18,989 nucleotides of DNA from a bacterium (GTDB lineage Bacteria; Bacteroidota; Bacteroidia; Bacteroidales; Muribaculaceae): the NCBI GenBank assembly GCA_004559845.1, contig SFWW01000012.1:1-18989 (forward strand), in the 5' to 3' direction. Shown here in pieces: positions 7,128 through 15,460 of this stretch. The notes beneath the pieces were generated by a model. That model ran no database searches. It saw only the letters and a list, made by a program, of their open reading frames with translations, and was not told where the DNA came from. The position numbers and the translations under genes are program-made. Positions within the stretch are counted from its first letter, which is position 1. Each line of letters opens with the position of its first letter.

Positions 7128-7521
7128 CGAAAAATAAAATGTTTATTGTTGAACAAAAAAAGAGTGGTTATGCGCCAAATATCAGCAACAATGATTTTCC
7201 CTTTTGATGATGCAAATTTAGCCAAAAAAAATCGAATTATAGCCATTTTTCACAATAAAACCCACGCCACTATCCTCAGCTCTTTCATTAACAACGGTTG
7301 AGAGCCGTCCCCCACACACAAAAAAAACATCTTCTCTCTATTTTTTAATGTATTTTTTTTGAGAAATGGAGGGAAGAATTGTAAAAAATGATTTATCTTT
7401 GTAGGATTGAAATTGTGCACTTTTGGCAGCCCTGAGGCTTTATGCTATTTCAGCGCAAGCAATTGGCAGTACAATCAGTTAATAATCAAACAATTGCAAA
7501 AAAATATTATAAAACTAAGAT
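7128..7521. other. Divergent intergenic region between the membrane-protein gene and sppA
   Basis: This 394-base stretch is AT-rich, with runs of A and T, and shows no convincing gene. It contains one clear promoter-like box for sppA (7394-7401). It also has a weak inverted pair GCTCT/AGAGC around 7280-7305 and two CAATTG palindromes near the sppA start. An open frame from 7442 that runs into the sppA start region has no start signal and is not called. Confidence 0.6.
7394..7401 (+). promoter_or_regulatory. -7 box of a likely sppA promoter
   Basis: TATCTTTG matches TAnnTTTG exactly, which would give a leader of roughly 115 bases before the sppA ATG. The expected -33 position does not carry TTTG, so this rests on the -7 box and its place alone. 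Confidence 0.45.
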
Positions 7522-9306
7522 ATGTTTAAAAAATTTCTGATAACTGTGTGTGGCTCTTTTGTGGGCTCTTTTATCGCCATTTTGGTTTCGATGTTTTTCA
7601 TGATGATGCTGGGCGTGGCAATTGCTGCCGGCTTTGGCAACATCAAGACCAACGTACAAAACCATTCCATTCTGGTGCTTGATTTGTCGGGTGCTATCAC
7701 GGAGCGCCCCACCGGCGCAGGGAAAATCGACGAAGTGCGATATATATTTGGCGAACAGCCCGGAATCAGTTTGCAAGAAATAGAACGAGCCTTGGATGTG
7801 GCTATGCTTGATAAAAAAATTGATGGCGTGGTCATCAACTGCCAAGGTGTGGAGGCGGCTCCGACCACTTTGCGCGCCATCCGAAAAGCCGTGAGAAAAT
7901 TCAAAAGTAGCAAAAAGTGGGTGTATGCCTACGGCAATGCCGGCTACAGCCAAGGCGACTACTATGTGGCAACAGCTGCCGATAGCCTCTTCATCAACCC
8001 TGTGGGCGCAGTGGATGTGCACGGCTTCGCATCTTGCACCCCATATATGAAAAAAATGCTCGACAACATTGGCATCAGTATGCAAGTGGTGCGCGTGGGA
8101 GCCTACAAAAGCGCCGTGGAGCCTTACATGATTGAGAGTATGAGTGAAGAAAATCGCGAACAACAACAGCACTATATGGGTCAGATTTGGGGGGTGATGG
8201 AAGCAGAAATGGCTGCCGCAAGAAAAATCAACCTCGCCACCTTCGATTCGTATGTGAATGGCGTGCTGGTGGAAGAATCGGTCGACACTTTGCTCAAGCG
8301 CCGATTGGTGGACGCAAAAAAATATAGAACCGAATTTGAAGATATGCTCCGTGGCCTCACCGACGTGGAAAAAACCGACGACCTCAATTATATCACTCCA
8401 CAAGAATTGGCAAAAAACTTCGATGAAGGCGAAGATACAGATGGCACAATTGCAGTGCTGTATGCTTGCGGAGAAATCGACGGAGCGATGAACTCGTCGG
8501 GCATCTATAGCGAAGATATGGTCGACCTGATTCGTGAACTGCAACAAGACGACGATGTGAAAGGACTCGTGCTCCGAGTGAATTCGCCCGGTGGCAGTGC
8601 ATTTGGCTCCGAACAAATTTGGTATGCACTTGAGCAATTTAAAAAGTCTGGCAAAACTTTCACCGTGTCGATGGGCGATTATGCAGCATCGGGCGGATAT
8701 TATATCTCCAGTGGCGCACATCAAATTTTTGCCGACAGCACCACCATCACCGGTAGCATCGGCATCTTTGGCATGATTCCTTGTGCACAAGATTTGATGG
8801 AAAACAAAATCGGTATCAATTTAGAAGTGGTGAAAACCAACGAAAACGCCGATTTCTTGGCGATGGGATTGATGTCGAAGCAACTCACTCCGGTGCAGCT
8901 CCAAGCCTTGCAAAACACTGTGAACCAAGGCTACGAACTCTTCACCAAACGCTGTGCCGATGGCAGAAAAATCTCTCAAGACTCTATCAAAGCCATTGGC
9001 GGCGGACGTGTGTGGGACGGTATCACCGCCAAAAAAATCGGGTTGGTGGACCAATTCGGCAATCTCAACGATGCCATTGCTTGGACGGCGAAGAAAGCCG
9101 GATTGCACACCGGTTTCTACCGCGTGAAATGCTATCCTGAGCCGGAAGACGACTTCGCTGCTATTTTGGATGCCTATGCCCAAACTCGCACAAGCGAACA
9201 GATGAAGAAAGAAATGGGCGTATTCTACACCTACTATGAGCAAGCCCAAGCCATTTTGCGACGCAGCCATGTGCTGTGCTTGCTCCCTGAATCGGAATTG
9301 AAGTGA
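7522..9306 (+). CDS. sppA: Signal peptide peptidase SppA, 67K type (S49 serine protease)
   Basis: SppA degrades signal peptides left in the membrane after secretion. The 594-residue product is of the long, duplicated type: an N-terminal membrane anchor (about 12-38), a first S49-like domain with general base Lys196 in VGAYKSAVEPY, and a second domain with nucleophile Ser390 in DYAASGGYYIS. GSIGIFG follows. In the E. coli enzyme the Ser/Lys dyad is likewise split between the two halves. The start at 7522 gives a short basic stretch before the anchor. It heads a same-strand group with lpxK (82-base gap), the purine phosphorylase gene and thiL, with modest gaps between them. Confidence 0.95.
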   Translation: MFKKFLITVCGSFVGSFIAILVSMFFMMMLGVAIAAGFGNIKTNVQNHSILVLDLSGAITERPTGAGKIDEVRYIFGEQPGISLQEIERALDVAMLDKKIDGVVINCQGVEAAPTTLRAIRKAVRKFKSSKKWVYAYGNAGYSQGDYYVATAADSLFINPVGAVDVHGFASCTPYMKKMLDNIGISMQVVRVGAYKSAVEPYMIESMSEENREQQQHYMGQIWGVMEAEMAAARKINLATFDSYVNGVLVEESVDTLLKRRLVDAKKYRTEFEDMLRGLTDVEKTDDLNYITPQELAKNFDEGEDTDGTIAVLYACGEIDGAMNSSGIYSEDMVDLIRELQQDDDVKGLVLRVNSPGGSAFGSEQIWYALEQFKKSGKTFTVSMGDYAASGGYYISSGAHQIFADSTTITGSIGIFGMIPCAQDLMENKIGINLEVVKTNENADFLAMGLMSKQLTPVQLQALQNTVNQGYELFTKRCADGRKISQDSIKAIGGGRVWDGITAKKIGLVDQFGNLNDAIAWTAKKAGLHTGFYRVKCYPEPEDDFAAILDAYAQTRTSEQMKKEMGVFYTYYEQAQAILRRSHVLCLLPESELK

Positions 9307-9388
9307 ACTAACCTCTCGAATGTAGCAACAAAAAAAATTGAACGATTTCGTTAGAAAAATATTCAACAAAGAGCAGCGCAAAACCATT

Positions 9389-10453
9389 ATGGAGGTGATT
9401 CTCACCCCATTCGCTTGGCTGTATGGCGCAGGTGTGTGGTTGCGCAACACCGCTTTCAAACTGGGCATCCTCAGGCAAGAATCGTTTGAGGTGCCGGTGG
9501 TGTCGGTGGGCAATATCACCGTGGGCGGAACGGGCAAAACTCCCTTTGTGGAATACATTGTGGAGGAACTCTGCCATTCTTACCACATCGGGGTGCTCAG
9601 CCGTGGCTACAAGCGACACACCAAGGGCTTTATCATGGCGCGCGAAACACTCGGACCGAAGGATTTGGGCGATGAACCTTACCAAATTTATCGCAAATTC
9701 TTGGGAATGATTACCTTGGCTGTGTGTGAAGACCGCCGACAAGGCATTCGGGAAATGCTCAAACTCGACCCGAAAATCAATTTAATTCTGCTCGACGATG
9801 CCTTCCAGCATCGCTACGTGAAGCCGAAGGTGAATATTGTGCTGGTCGACTATAATCGCCCGCCTCACACCGACCGTCTTTTGCCGTTGGGCACCCTCCG
9901 CGAGCCGTTCCGCCATATTCTGAAAGCGGATATCGTGATCGTTACGAAGTGTCCGTCGGATATTTCGCCGCTGGATATGAAACTCTGGAAAAAGAATCTG
10001 GATTTGTATCCTTCCCAAGAAATGTTTTTCTCGCGCATCGAATATGCCTACCCCAAACCGGTGTTCCCGGTGGCGGATGTGTTGCTCCAAAATCTGTCGA
10101 TGCTCGGACCCAACGATTTGATTTTGGGACTCACCGGTATCGCAAATCAGCGACCTTTTGTGAAATATTTGCGCAATTTCCATGCCCAAGTGAAGGTGAT
10201 TCATTACGACGACCACCACGACTACACCCGTGAAGATTTTAAATACATCATCAAAATATTTAACGACCTTCAAGGTGCACGAAAATTTATCGTCACCACT
10301 GAGAAAGACGCCGTGCGCATTCTCAACAATCCCTATTTCCCGCACGAAATGCGCTCTTATATCTATTATGTGCCTATCAAGGTGTCGGTCAATGTCACCG
10401 AGAAAGACTTTATCACCCACTTGGAAAGCGCTATCCATGCACCCGAGGAGTAA
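9389..10453 (+). CDS. lpxK: Tetraacyldisaccharide 4'-kinase (lipid A biosynthesis)
   Basis: LpxK phosphorylates the 4' position of the tetraacyldisaccharide 1-phosphate to give lipid IVA, at the inner face of the cytoplasmic membrane. The 354-residue protein starts with the family's hydrophobic N-terminus (LTPFAWLYGAGVWLRN). The P-loop GNITVGGTGKTP is at 41-52, GVLSRGYKR follows, then GDEPYQIYRK, the Asp-rich LLDDAFQHR and, near the C-terminus, VTTEKDAVR. The frame also extends to a TTG at 9338, but the ATG at 9389 gives the usual start. Its presence shows an outer-membrane (lipid A-bearing) organism. Confidence 0.95.
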   Translation: MEVILTPFAWLYGAGVWLRNTAFKLGILRQESFEVPVVSVGNITVGGTGKTPFVEYIVEELCHSYHIGVLSRGYKRHTKGFIMARETLGPKDLGDEPYQIYRKFLGMITLAVCEDRRQGIREMLKLDPKINLILLDDAFQHRYVKPKVNIVLVDYNRPPHTDRLLPLGTLREPFRHILKADIVIVTKCPSDISPLDMKLWKKNLDLYPSQEMFFSRIEYAYPKPVFPVADVLLQNLSMLGPNDLILGLTGIANQRPFVKYLRNFHAQVKVIHYDDHHDYTREDFKYIIKIFNDLQGARKFIVTTEKDAVRILNNPYFPHEMRSYIYYVPIKVSVNVTEKDFITHLESAIHAPEE

Positions 10454-10565
10454 GGCAGACCTTTGGCAATGATGTTGCCGCGGTGGCTCCGGTTTCCCCC
10501 CCAACGATTTTTATTTTGCAAACAAACAACAACTATCAGATATTCATTTTTGAAAATTAATTAAT

Positions 10566-11408
10566 ATGGAAAAAGAAAAAAATTGGTTACAACTCATCAG
10601 TGAAACCGCCTCTTATATTCAAGAAAAAGTGGGCGATATGCCCAAAACTGCCATCATCCTGGGCACAGGACTGGGAGAATTGGTGAAACACATCGACGTG
10701 AAAATCGCTATCCCCTATTCCGAAATCCCTAACTTCCCCGTTTCTACCGTGGAAGGACATAGCGGTCGATTGATTTTCGGCAATTTGGGCAATAAGTATG
10801 TGATGGCGATGCAGGGCCGTTTCCACTTCTACGAGGGCTACAGCATGAAGGAAGCCACTTTCCCCGTGAGGGTAATGAATAAGTTGGGGGTGAAAACGCT
10901 CTTCGTGAGCAACGCTGCAGGCGGTATGAACCCGCAATTCCGCATCGGCGATTTGATGATTATCACCGACCACATCAATCTCTTCCCCGAACATCCGCTG
11001 CGGGGCAAAAACTATAACGAACTGGGACCGCGTTTCCCAAGTATGGACGAACCCTACAGCCACCGCCTCATTAAAAAGGCGAAAGATATTGCCGCCGAAA
11101 AAAATATCCGTCTGATGGAAGGCGTGTATGTGGGCACTCAAGGACCCACCTTTGAAACTCCTGCCGAATATCGCTACTTCTCGCGCATGGGTGGCGATGC
11201 TGTGGGCATGAGCACCGTGCCCGAAGTGATTGTGGCTCGCCACATGGGCATGGAAGTGTTTGGTATGTCGGTCATCACCGACCTCGGAGGTGAAGGCATC
11301 GAAGTGGTGAAAGTGAGCCACGAAGAAGTGCAAGAAGCCGCTGCCAAAGCAGAGCCCATCATGTCGTATGTGATGGAAGAAATCATCAACCAATTCGAAG
11401 AGTTGTAA
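10566..11408 (+). CDS. punA: Purine nucleoside phosphorylase, trimeric class
   Basis: The enzyme cleaves purine nucleosides with phosphate to the base and (deoxy)ribose 1-phosphate for purine salvage. The 280-residue product shows GTGLGEL (about 33-39), VEGHSGRL (His65), the phosphate/ribose motif RFHFYEGYS (about 85-93), SNAAGG (about 116-120), GPTFET (Glu197) and MSTVPEVIVARH. These fit the trimeric PNP family. The position corresponding to the specificity residue Asn243 of human PNP reads Asp239 in SVITDLGG, so base preference may differ from the classical 6-oxopurine enzymes. The start at 10566 is preceded by an A/T-rich leader without a Shine-Dalgarno sequence. It sits 112 bases after lpxK and 63 before thiL. 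Confidence 0.93.
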   Translation: MEKEKNWLQLISETASYIQEKVGDMPKTAIILGTGLGELVKHIDVKIAIPYSEIPNFPVSTVEGHSGRLIFGNLGNKYVMAMQGRFHFYEGYSMKEATFPVRVMNKLGVKTLFVSNAAGGMNPQFRIGDLMIITDHINLFPEHPLRGKNYNELGPRFPSMDEPYSHRLIKKAKDIAAEKNIRLMEGVYVGTQGPTFETPAEYRYFSRMGGDAVGMSTVPEVIVARHMGMEVFGMSVITDLGGEGIEVVKVSHEEVQEAAAKAEPIMSYVMEEIINQFEEL

Positions 11409-11471
11409 GAGCCATCGGCTCTGAGCCGTTAGCTATAGATACTATAGGGGCTATCTAAATTTTCTAAAGAA

Positions 11472-12521
11472 ATGAGCGAAACAGAAATAAGTTCCCTTGG
11501 TGAATTTGGATTGATTGAGCAAATCACCAAGGATTTTCCGATAAAAAACCCTTCCACACAAGTGGGAGTGGGCGACGACTGTGCGGTGCTGAATTATGGC
11601 ACCAAACCCGAAATGCGCACTTTGGTCACCACTGACGTGCTCCTCGAAGGCATACACTTCGATTTAACCTACACTCCGCTGCGCCATTTGGGTTATAAAG
11701 CGGCTGTGGTGAATTTTAGCGATGTGTATGCCATGAACGGCCAACCGAAGCAAATCACCGTGTCGTTAGGCATCTCTAAGCGCTTTACCGTGGAGCATAT
11801 TGCCGAACTCTATGCCGGCATTCGCTTGGCTTGCGAGCAATATGGTGTGGACCTTGTGGGCGGCGACACTTCGGCTTCTGTAACCGGGCTGATTATTTCT
11901 ATCACTTGCATCGGCGAAGGAGAGGAAGGCAAAATCGTGTATCGAAACGGCGCTGCCGACACCAACCTCATCTGCGTCACCGGCGACCTCGGTGCTGCCT
12001 ACATGGGACTACAATTGCTTGAACGCGAACGAGAAGTGGGCGCCGGACAAAAGGATTTCCAACCCGATTTCTCCGGGCGAGAATACATTCTTGAGCGACA
12101 ACTCAAGCCTGAGGCACGCAAAGATGTGATTGCTATGCTGAAAGAGGCGGGCGTGCAACCCACTGCTATGATGGATGTGAGCGATGGACTGTCGAGCGAA
12201 TTGCTCCACATTTGCAAGGAAAGCAATGTGGGATGCCGCATCTACGAAGACCGCATTCCCATTGATTATCAAACGGCTATCATGGCTGAGGAAATGAATA
12301 TGAACCTCGTGACGGCTGCTATGAATGGCGGTGAGGACTACGAATTGCTCTTCACCGTGCCCCTCACCGACCACGACAAGGTGGTGAACATGAAGGGCGT
12401 GCGACTGATAGGACGCATCACCAAACCCGAATTAGGCGCCTACATGGTGACCCGTGACAGCAACGAAATAGCCATCCGTGCCCAAGGCTGGAACGCCTTC
12501 ACCCAAGAAGACGCCAACTAA
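11472..12521 (+). CDS. thiL: Thiamine-monophosphate kinase
   Basis: ThiL phosphorylates thiamine monophosphate to the cofactor thiamine diphosphate with ATP. The 349-residue protein has the expected metal/ATP motifs in order: VGVGDDCAVL (Asp35, Asp36), TTDVLLEGIHFD, SDVYAMNGQP, GGDTSAS, MMDVSDGLSSEL and NGGEDYELLF. Length and order are normal for the PurM-like ThiL family. No other thiamine gene is in view. It is the last gene of the sppA-lpxK-punA-thiL run; a possible terminator and then a new promoter follow. Confidence 0.95.
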   Translation: MSETEISSLGEFGLIEQITKDFPIKNPSTQVGVGDDCAVLNYGTKPEMRTLVTTDVLLEGIHFDLTYTPLRHLGYKAAVVNFSDVYAMNGQPKQITVSLGISKRFTVEHIAELYAGIRLACEQYGVDLVGGDTSASVTGLIISITCIGEGEEGKIVYRNGAADTNLICVTGDLGAAYMGLQLLEREREVGAGQKDFQPDFSGREYILERQLKPEARKDVIAMLKEAGVQPTAMMDVSDGLSSELLHICKESNVGCRIYEDRIPIDYQTAIMAEEMNMNLVTAAMNGGEDYELLFTVPLTDHDKVVNMKGVRLIGRITKPELGAYMVTRDSNEIAIRAQGWNAFTQEDAN

Positions 12522-12522
12522 C

Positions 12523-12545
12523 CCGGCTCGCCTGCCGCCGGTTTT
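12523..12545 (+). terminator. Possible intrinsic terminator after thiL
   Basis: One base after the thiL stop, CCGGC (12523-12527) pairs with GCCGG (12537-12541) and is followed by TTTT. The stem is short but GC-only, and a new promoter begins shortly after, which supports a transcript boundary here. Confidence 0.4.
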
Positions 12546-12568
12546 GCGTGGCGGAAGATTTGGGAAGA

Positions 12569-12600
12569 GTTGGTGTTTTGGTGGAAAACTTATAACTTTG
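12569..12600 (+). promoter_or_regulatory. Bacteroidota-type promoter of the his operon
   Basis: The -7 box TAACTTTG (12593-12600) is a perfect TAnnTTTG. GTTG (12569-12572) stands 20 bases upstream at the -33 position (consensus TTTG). Transcription would start near 12607, leaving a leader of about 86 bases before hisH that contains a small open frame. Confidence 0.65.
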
Positions 12601-12642
12601 CACAGTAATTATTTAGTAAAATTTTTGTGGGAGGATAGTGGC

Positions 12643-12696
12643 ATGGCTGTAGTGTGCCCTGCATTTCGCCTCTTGTTATTGTCGATTTGTGCATGA
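12643..12696 (+). CDS. Possible 17-residue leader peptide coupled to hisH
   Basis: The ATG at 12643 opens MAVVCPAFRLLLLSICA and stops with TGA at 12694-12696. The TGA overlaps the hisH ATG (12693-12695) as ATGA, the classical coupling arrangement. GGGAGG at 12629-12634 stands 8 bases before this ATG, an ideal Shine-Dalgarno position in a window where such sequences are otherwise hardly seen. The peptide has no His, so it is not a classical His attenuator; it does contain a run of four Leu. It may be a ribosome-loading frame that delivers ribosomes to hisH. No homologue is known to me, and chance cannot be excluded. Confidence 0.45.
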   Translation: MAVVCPAFRLLLLSICA

Positions 12697-13289
12697 GTGT
12701 TGCAATTGTGAAATATAATGCGGGGAATGTGTTTTCGGTGAAGTGTGCCTTGCAGCGCATTGGCGTGGAAGCCGTTATCACCGACGATTTTGAGGCACTG
12801 CGCCGTGCCGATAAGGTGGTGTTCCCCGGCGTTGGGGAGGCGTCCACGGCGATGCACTTCCTGCGAGAAAAGGGGCTCGACGAGGTGATTAAAAGCCTCT
12901 CTCAGCCGGTGCTGGGCATTTGCATCGGGCTGCAGTTGCTGTGTCGCAGTAGCGAAGAGGGCAATGTGGCGTGTATGGGTGTGTTTGATGCCGATATCAA
13001 GCGCTTTAGCAATGATGCCTGCCCTTCGCTAAAAATCCCCCATATGGGTTGGAACACGATTGAGCTGTCGGCTGCCAATCGCCTCCTTCCTGAGGCGTTG
13101 CGCGAGGCGTATGTGTATTATGTGCACAGCTATTATGCCCCTGTGTGTGCCCACACCATCGCCACCACCCATTATATCACCCCCTTCAGTGCGGCGCTGC
13201 ATCACCGCAATTTTTATGCCACCCAATTCCATCCCGAAAAGAGCGGCGATGTGGGTGAAACGATTTTAAAGCAATTTATGGCATTATGA
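12693..13289 (+). CDS. hisH: Imidazole glycerol phosphate synthase, glutamine amidotransferase subunit
   Basis: HisH releases ammonia from glutamine and passes it to HisF, which makes IGP and AICAR from PRFAR. From the ATG at 12693 the protein has 198 residues, normal for HisH. It shows the class I glutaminase triad: Cys77 in GICIGLQLL, and His180 and Glu182 in QFHPEKS. The oxyanion-side PGVG (45-48) and HMGWN (117-121) are also present. The frame has a GTG further upstream (12654), but MSVAIVKYNAGN is the usual start. The hisH stop overlaps the hisA start by four bases. Confidence 0.95.
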   Translation: MSVAIVKYNAGNVFSVKCALQRIGVEAVITDDFEALRRADKVVFPGVGEASTAMHFLREKGLDEVIKSLSQPVLGICIGLQLLCRSSEEGNVACMGVFDADIKRFSNDACPSLKIPHMGWNTIELSAANRLLPEALREAYVYYVHSYYAPVCAHTIATTHYITPFSAALHHRNFYATQFHPEKSGDVGETILKQFMAL

Positions 13290-14020
13290 TTGAAATAGTT
13301 CCTGCCATCGACATTATTGGCGGCAAGTGCGTGCGCTTGTCGAAGGGCGACTATGGCTCAATGAAAGTGTATAACGAAAATCCGCTCGATGTGGCGCGAG
13401 CCTTTGAAGATGCCGGGTGCACTTCGCTCCACCTTGTGGACCTGGATGGCGCCAAAAGCAAGCATATCGTAAACTACCGCACACTGGAAGCCATTGCGGG
13501 CCACACCGCCTTGCACATCGACTTTGGCGGCGGTTTGAAAACCGACAACGATGTGCGCATCGCTTTTGAAAGCGGTGCCGAAAAAATCACCGGTGGCAGT
13601 GTGGCGGTCACCCACCATGCGATGTTTGAGGGATGGCTCAATCGCTATGGCAGCGATGCCATTATCCTGGGCGCTGATGCTCGGGACGGAAAAATTTCTA
13701 CCAACGGATGGCTCCACGACAGCGAGGAGCAAATAGTGCCTTTCATCCGTCAATATATGGAAAAAGGGGTAACGCATGTGATTAGCACCGATATCAACTG
13801 CGATGGTATGCTCAGCGGTCCGTCGCTCGAGCTGTATCGCAGCATTCTTGCCGAATTGCCCGATTTGCGGCTCATTGCCAGCGGTGGCGTGAGTGCTATG
13901 GCTGATGTGGAACACCTACACGAAATCGGTGTGCCGGCGGTGATTGTGGGAAAAGCCATTTATGAAGGACGCATCACCATGCGTGAACTCGAATCTTTTA
14001 ATACTCAACACCTATGTTAG
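13286..14020 (+). CDS. hisA: ProFAR isomerase
   Basis: HisA isomerises ProFAR to PRFAR, the substrate of HisFH, by an Amadori rearrangement. The 244-residue (beta/alpha)8 protein has catalytic Asp9 in VPAIDI and Asp131 in GADARDG, phosphate-binding FGGGL in the first half, and ASGGVS and VGKAIYEG in the second. The ATG at 13286 overlaps the hisH stop (ATGA), and its own stop overlaps hisF by seven bases, so the three genes are translationally linked. Confidence 0.96.
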   Translation: MIEIVPAIDIIGGKCVRLSKGDYGSMKVYNENPLDVARAFEDAGCTSLHLVDLDGAKSKHIVNYRTLEAIAGHTALHIDFGGGLKTDNDVRIAFESGAEKITGGSVAVTHHAMFEGWLNRYGSDAIILGADARDGKISTNGWLHDSEEQIVPFIRQYMEKGVTHVISTDINCDGMLSGPSLELYRSILAELPDLRLIASGGVSAMADVEHLHEIGVPAVIVGKAIYEGRITMRELESFNTQHLC

Positions 14021-14775
14021 CCAAGCGTATCATTCCTTGCCTTGATGTGAAAGACGGCACCACAGTGAAGGGCGTGAATTTCGTGAATTTCCGCGATGCA
14101 GGCGACCCCGTGGAGCTCGGTAAGCGCTATAGCGATGAGGGCGCCGACGAATTGGTGTATCTCGATATCACCGCCTCGTATGAGGGACGCGAAACCTTCG
14201 TCGACCTCGTGCGCCGTGTGGCGGCTCGAGTGAGCATCCCGTTCACGGTGGGCGGCGGCATCTCGTCGGTTGATGATGTGGCACGCCTATTAGGTGCCGG
14301 AGCCGACAAAATTTCTATCAATTCTTCGGCATTACACCACCCGGAACTCATTTCCCACATCTCCAAAGCCTACGGCAATCAGGTGTGCGTGGTGGCAATT
14401 GATGCCCGTATGGAAGACGATGGACAGTGGATGTGCTACGTGAAGGGCGGTCGGCAAAAAACAAATCGCCGATTGGTGGAATGGGCACACGAAGCACAAG
14501 AACGTGGCGCCGGCGAAATTCTCTTCACCAGCATGAACCACGACGGCGTGAAGCAGGGGTTTGCCATCGATGCACTACGCCAGCTCCACCAAGCGCTGAG
14601 CATCCCAGTGATTGCCTCGGGCGGATGCGGCACCATGGCGCACTTTAAAGATGCCTTCACCCTGGGGCAATGCGATGCCGCTTTAGCTGCCAGCGTGTTT
14701 CATTTCGGCGAAATCAGCATCCGAGATTTAAAACAATATTTACTACAAGAAAACATCAACGTAAGAACTATATAA
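14014..14775 (+). CDS. hisF: Imidazole glycerol phosphate synthase, cyclase subunit
   Basis: HisF uses ammonia from HisH to convert PRFAR to imidazole glycerol phosphate and AICAR. The 253-residue barrel protein begins MLAKRIIPCLDVKDG with catalytic Asp11. The second catalytic Asp130 is in VVAIDAR. Phosphate-binding GGGI (80-83) and ASGGCG lie in the two half-barrels. It overlaps hisA at its start, and its TAA shares one base with the hisIE ATG. Confidence 0.97.
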   Translation: MLAKRIIPCLDVKDGTTVKGVNFVNFRDAGDPVELGKRYSDEGADELVYLDITASYEGRETFVDLVRRVAARVSIPFTVGGGISSVDDVARLLGAGADKISINSSALHHPELISHISKAYGNQVCVVAIDARMEDDGQWMCYVKGGRQKTNRRLVEWAHEAQERGAGEILFTSMNHDGVKQGFAIDALRQLHQALSIPVIASGGCGTMAHFKDAFTLGQCDAALAASVFHFGEISIRDLKQYLLQENINVRTI

Positions 14776-15401
14776 TGGATATCGATTTCAACAAACTGGG
14801 CGGACTGGTGCCCGCAGTGGTGCAAGACGCACACACCAAAAATGTGCTGATGGTGGGATTTATGAACCAAGAAGCGCTCAACAAAACTCTGGAAACCAAA
14901 AAAGTGACTTTCTGGAGCCGTACGCGACAAAAACTCTGGACCAAAGGCGAACAAAGCGGGCATTTCCTCGATTTGGTAAAAATGGAGGTGGATTGCGACC
15001 GCGATACACTACTCGTGCATGCCATCCCCAACGGTCCCGTGTGCCACACCGGAAGCGCCACTTGCTTCTCCAACGACAACTCCTATGGCGTGGGATTTTT
15101 GAGCTTTCTGCAAGATTTTATCAACCGCCGACGCGATGAAATGCCCGAAGGCAGCTACACCACTTCGCTCTTTAAGGCAGGGGTGAACCGCATGGCGCAA
15201 AAGGTGGGAGAAGAAGCCCTCGAAACAGCGCTCGAAGCCGCCAACGGCACTCCCGGACGCATGATTTATGAGGCAAGCGATATGCTCTATCACCTCATTG
15301 TGCTGCTCGCTTCGAAAGGACTGCGCATCGAAGATGTGGTGGCTGACCTTGAAAGCCGACACGGCAAAACCAAAAGCCAATACAATAAGCACCAAGAGTA
15401 G
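14775..15401 (+). CDS. hisIE: Bifunctional phosphoribosyl-AMP cyclohydrolase / phosphoribosyl-ATP pyrophosphatase
   Basis: This fused enzyme carries out the second and third steps of histidine synthesis, PR-ATP to PR-AMP and then ring opening. The 208-residue protein has a HisI domain (about 1-105) with metal-site Cys74 in VDCDRD and the pair Cys90 and Cys97 in GPVCHTGSATCF. A HisE domain (about 108-208) carries the helical KVGEEALETALEA motif. The ATG at 14775 overlaps the hisF TAA by one base; the frame's upstream extension lies inside hisF and is not used. hisG, hisD, hisC and hisB are not in this window. Confidence 0.95.
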   Translation: MDIDFNKLGGLVPAVVQDAHTKNVLMVGFMNQEALNKTLETKKVTFWSRTRQKLWTKGEQSGHFLDLVKMEVDCDRDTLLVHAIPNGPVCHTGSATCFSNDNSYGVGFLSFLQDFINRRRDEMPEGSYTTSLFKAGVNRMAQKVGEEALETALEAANGTPGRMIYEASDMLYHLIVLLASKGLRIEDVVADLESRHGKTKSQYNKHQE

Positions 15402-15460
15402 CGCTATCATCGCGCGCGCACCCACAAATCTTTGCTTTCACAAACAAACCCAACAACAAT

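Noticed and set aside
7442..7540. Small open frame in the sppA leader running past the sppA start
   Set aside because: No Shine-Dalgarno sequence, no coupling geometry and a composition that follows the AT-rich background.
7507..8790. Long leftward frame of 427 codons opposite sppA
   Set aside because: The opposite strand has the complete SppA catalytic motifs; the leftward product is His/Cys-rich without a recognisable family, as expected of a shadow frame.
12607..12692. Classical histidine attenuator in the his leader
   Set aside because: The leader frame contains no histidine codon and no terminator/antiterminator pair is evident.
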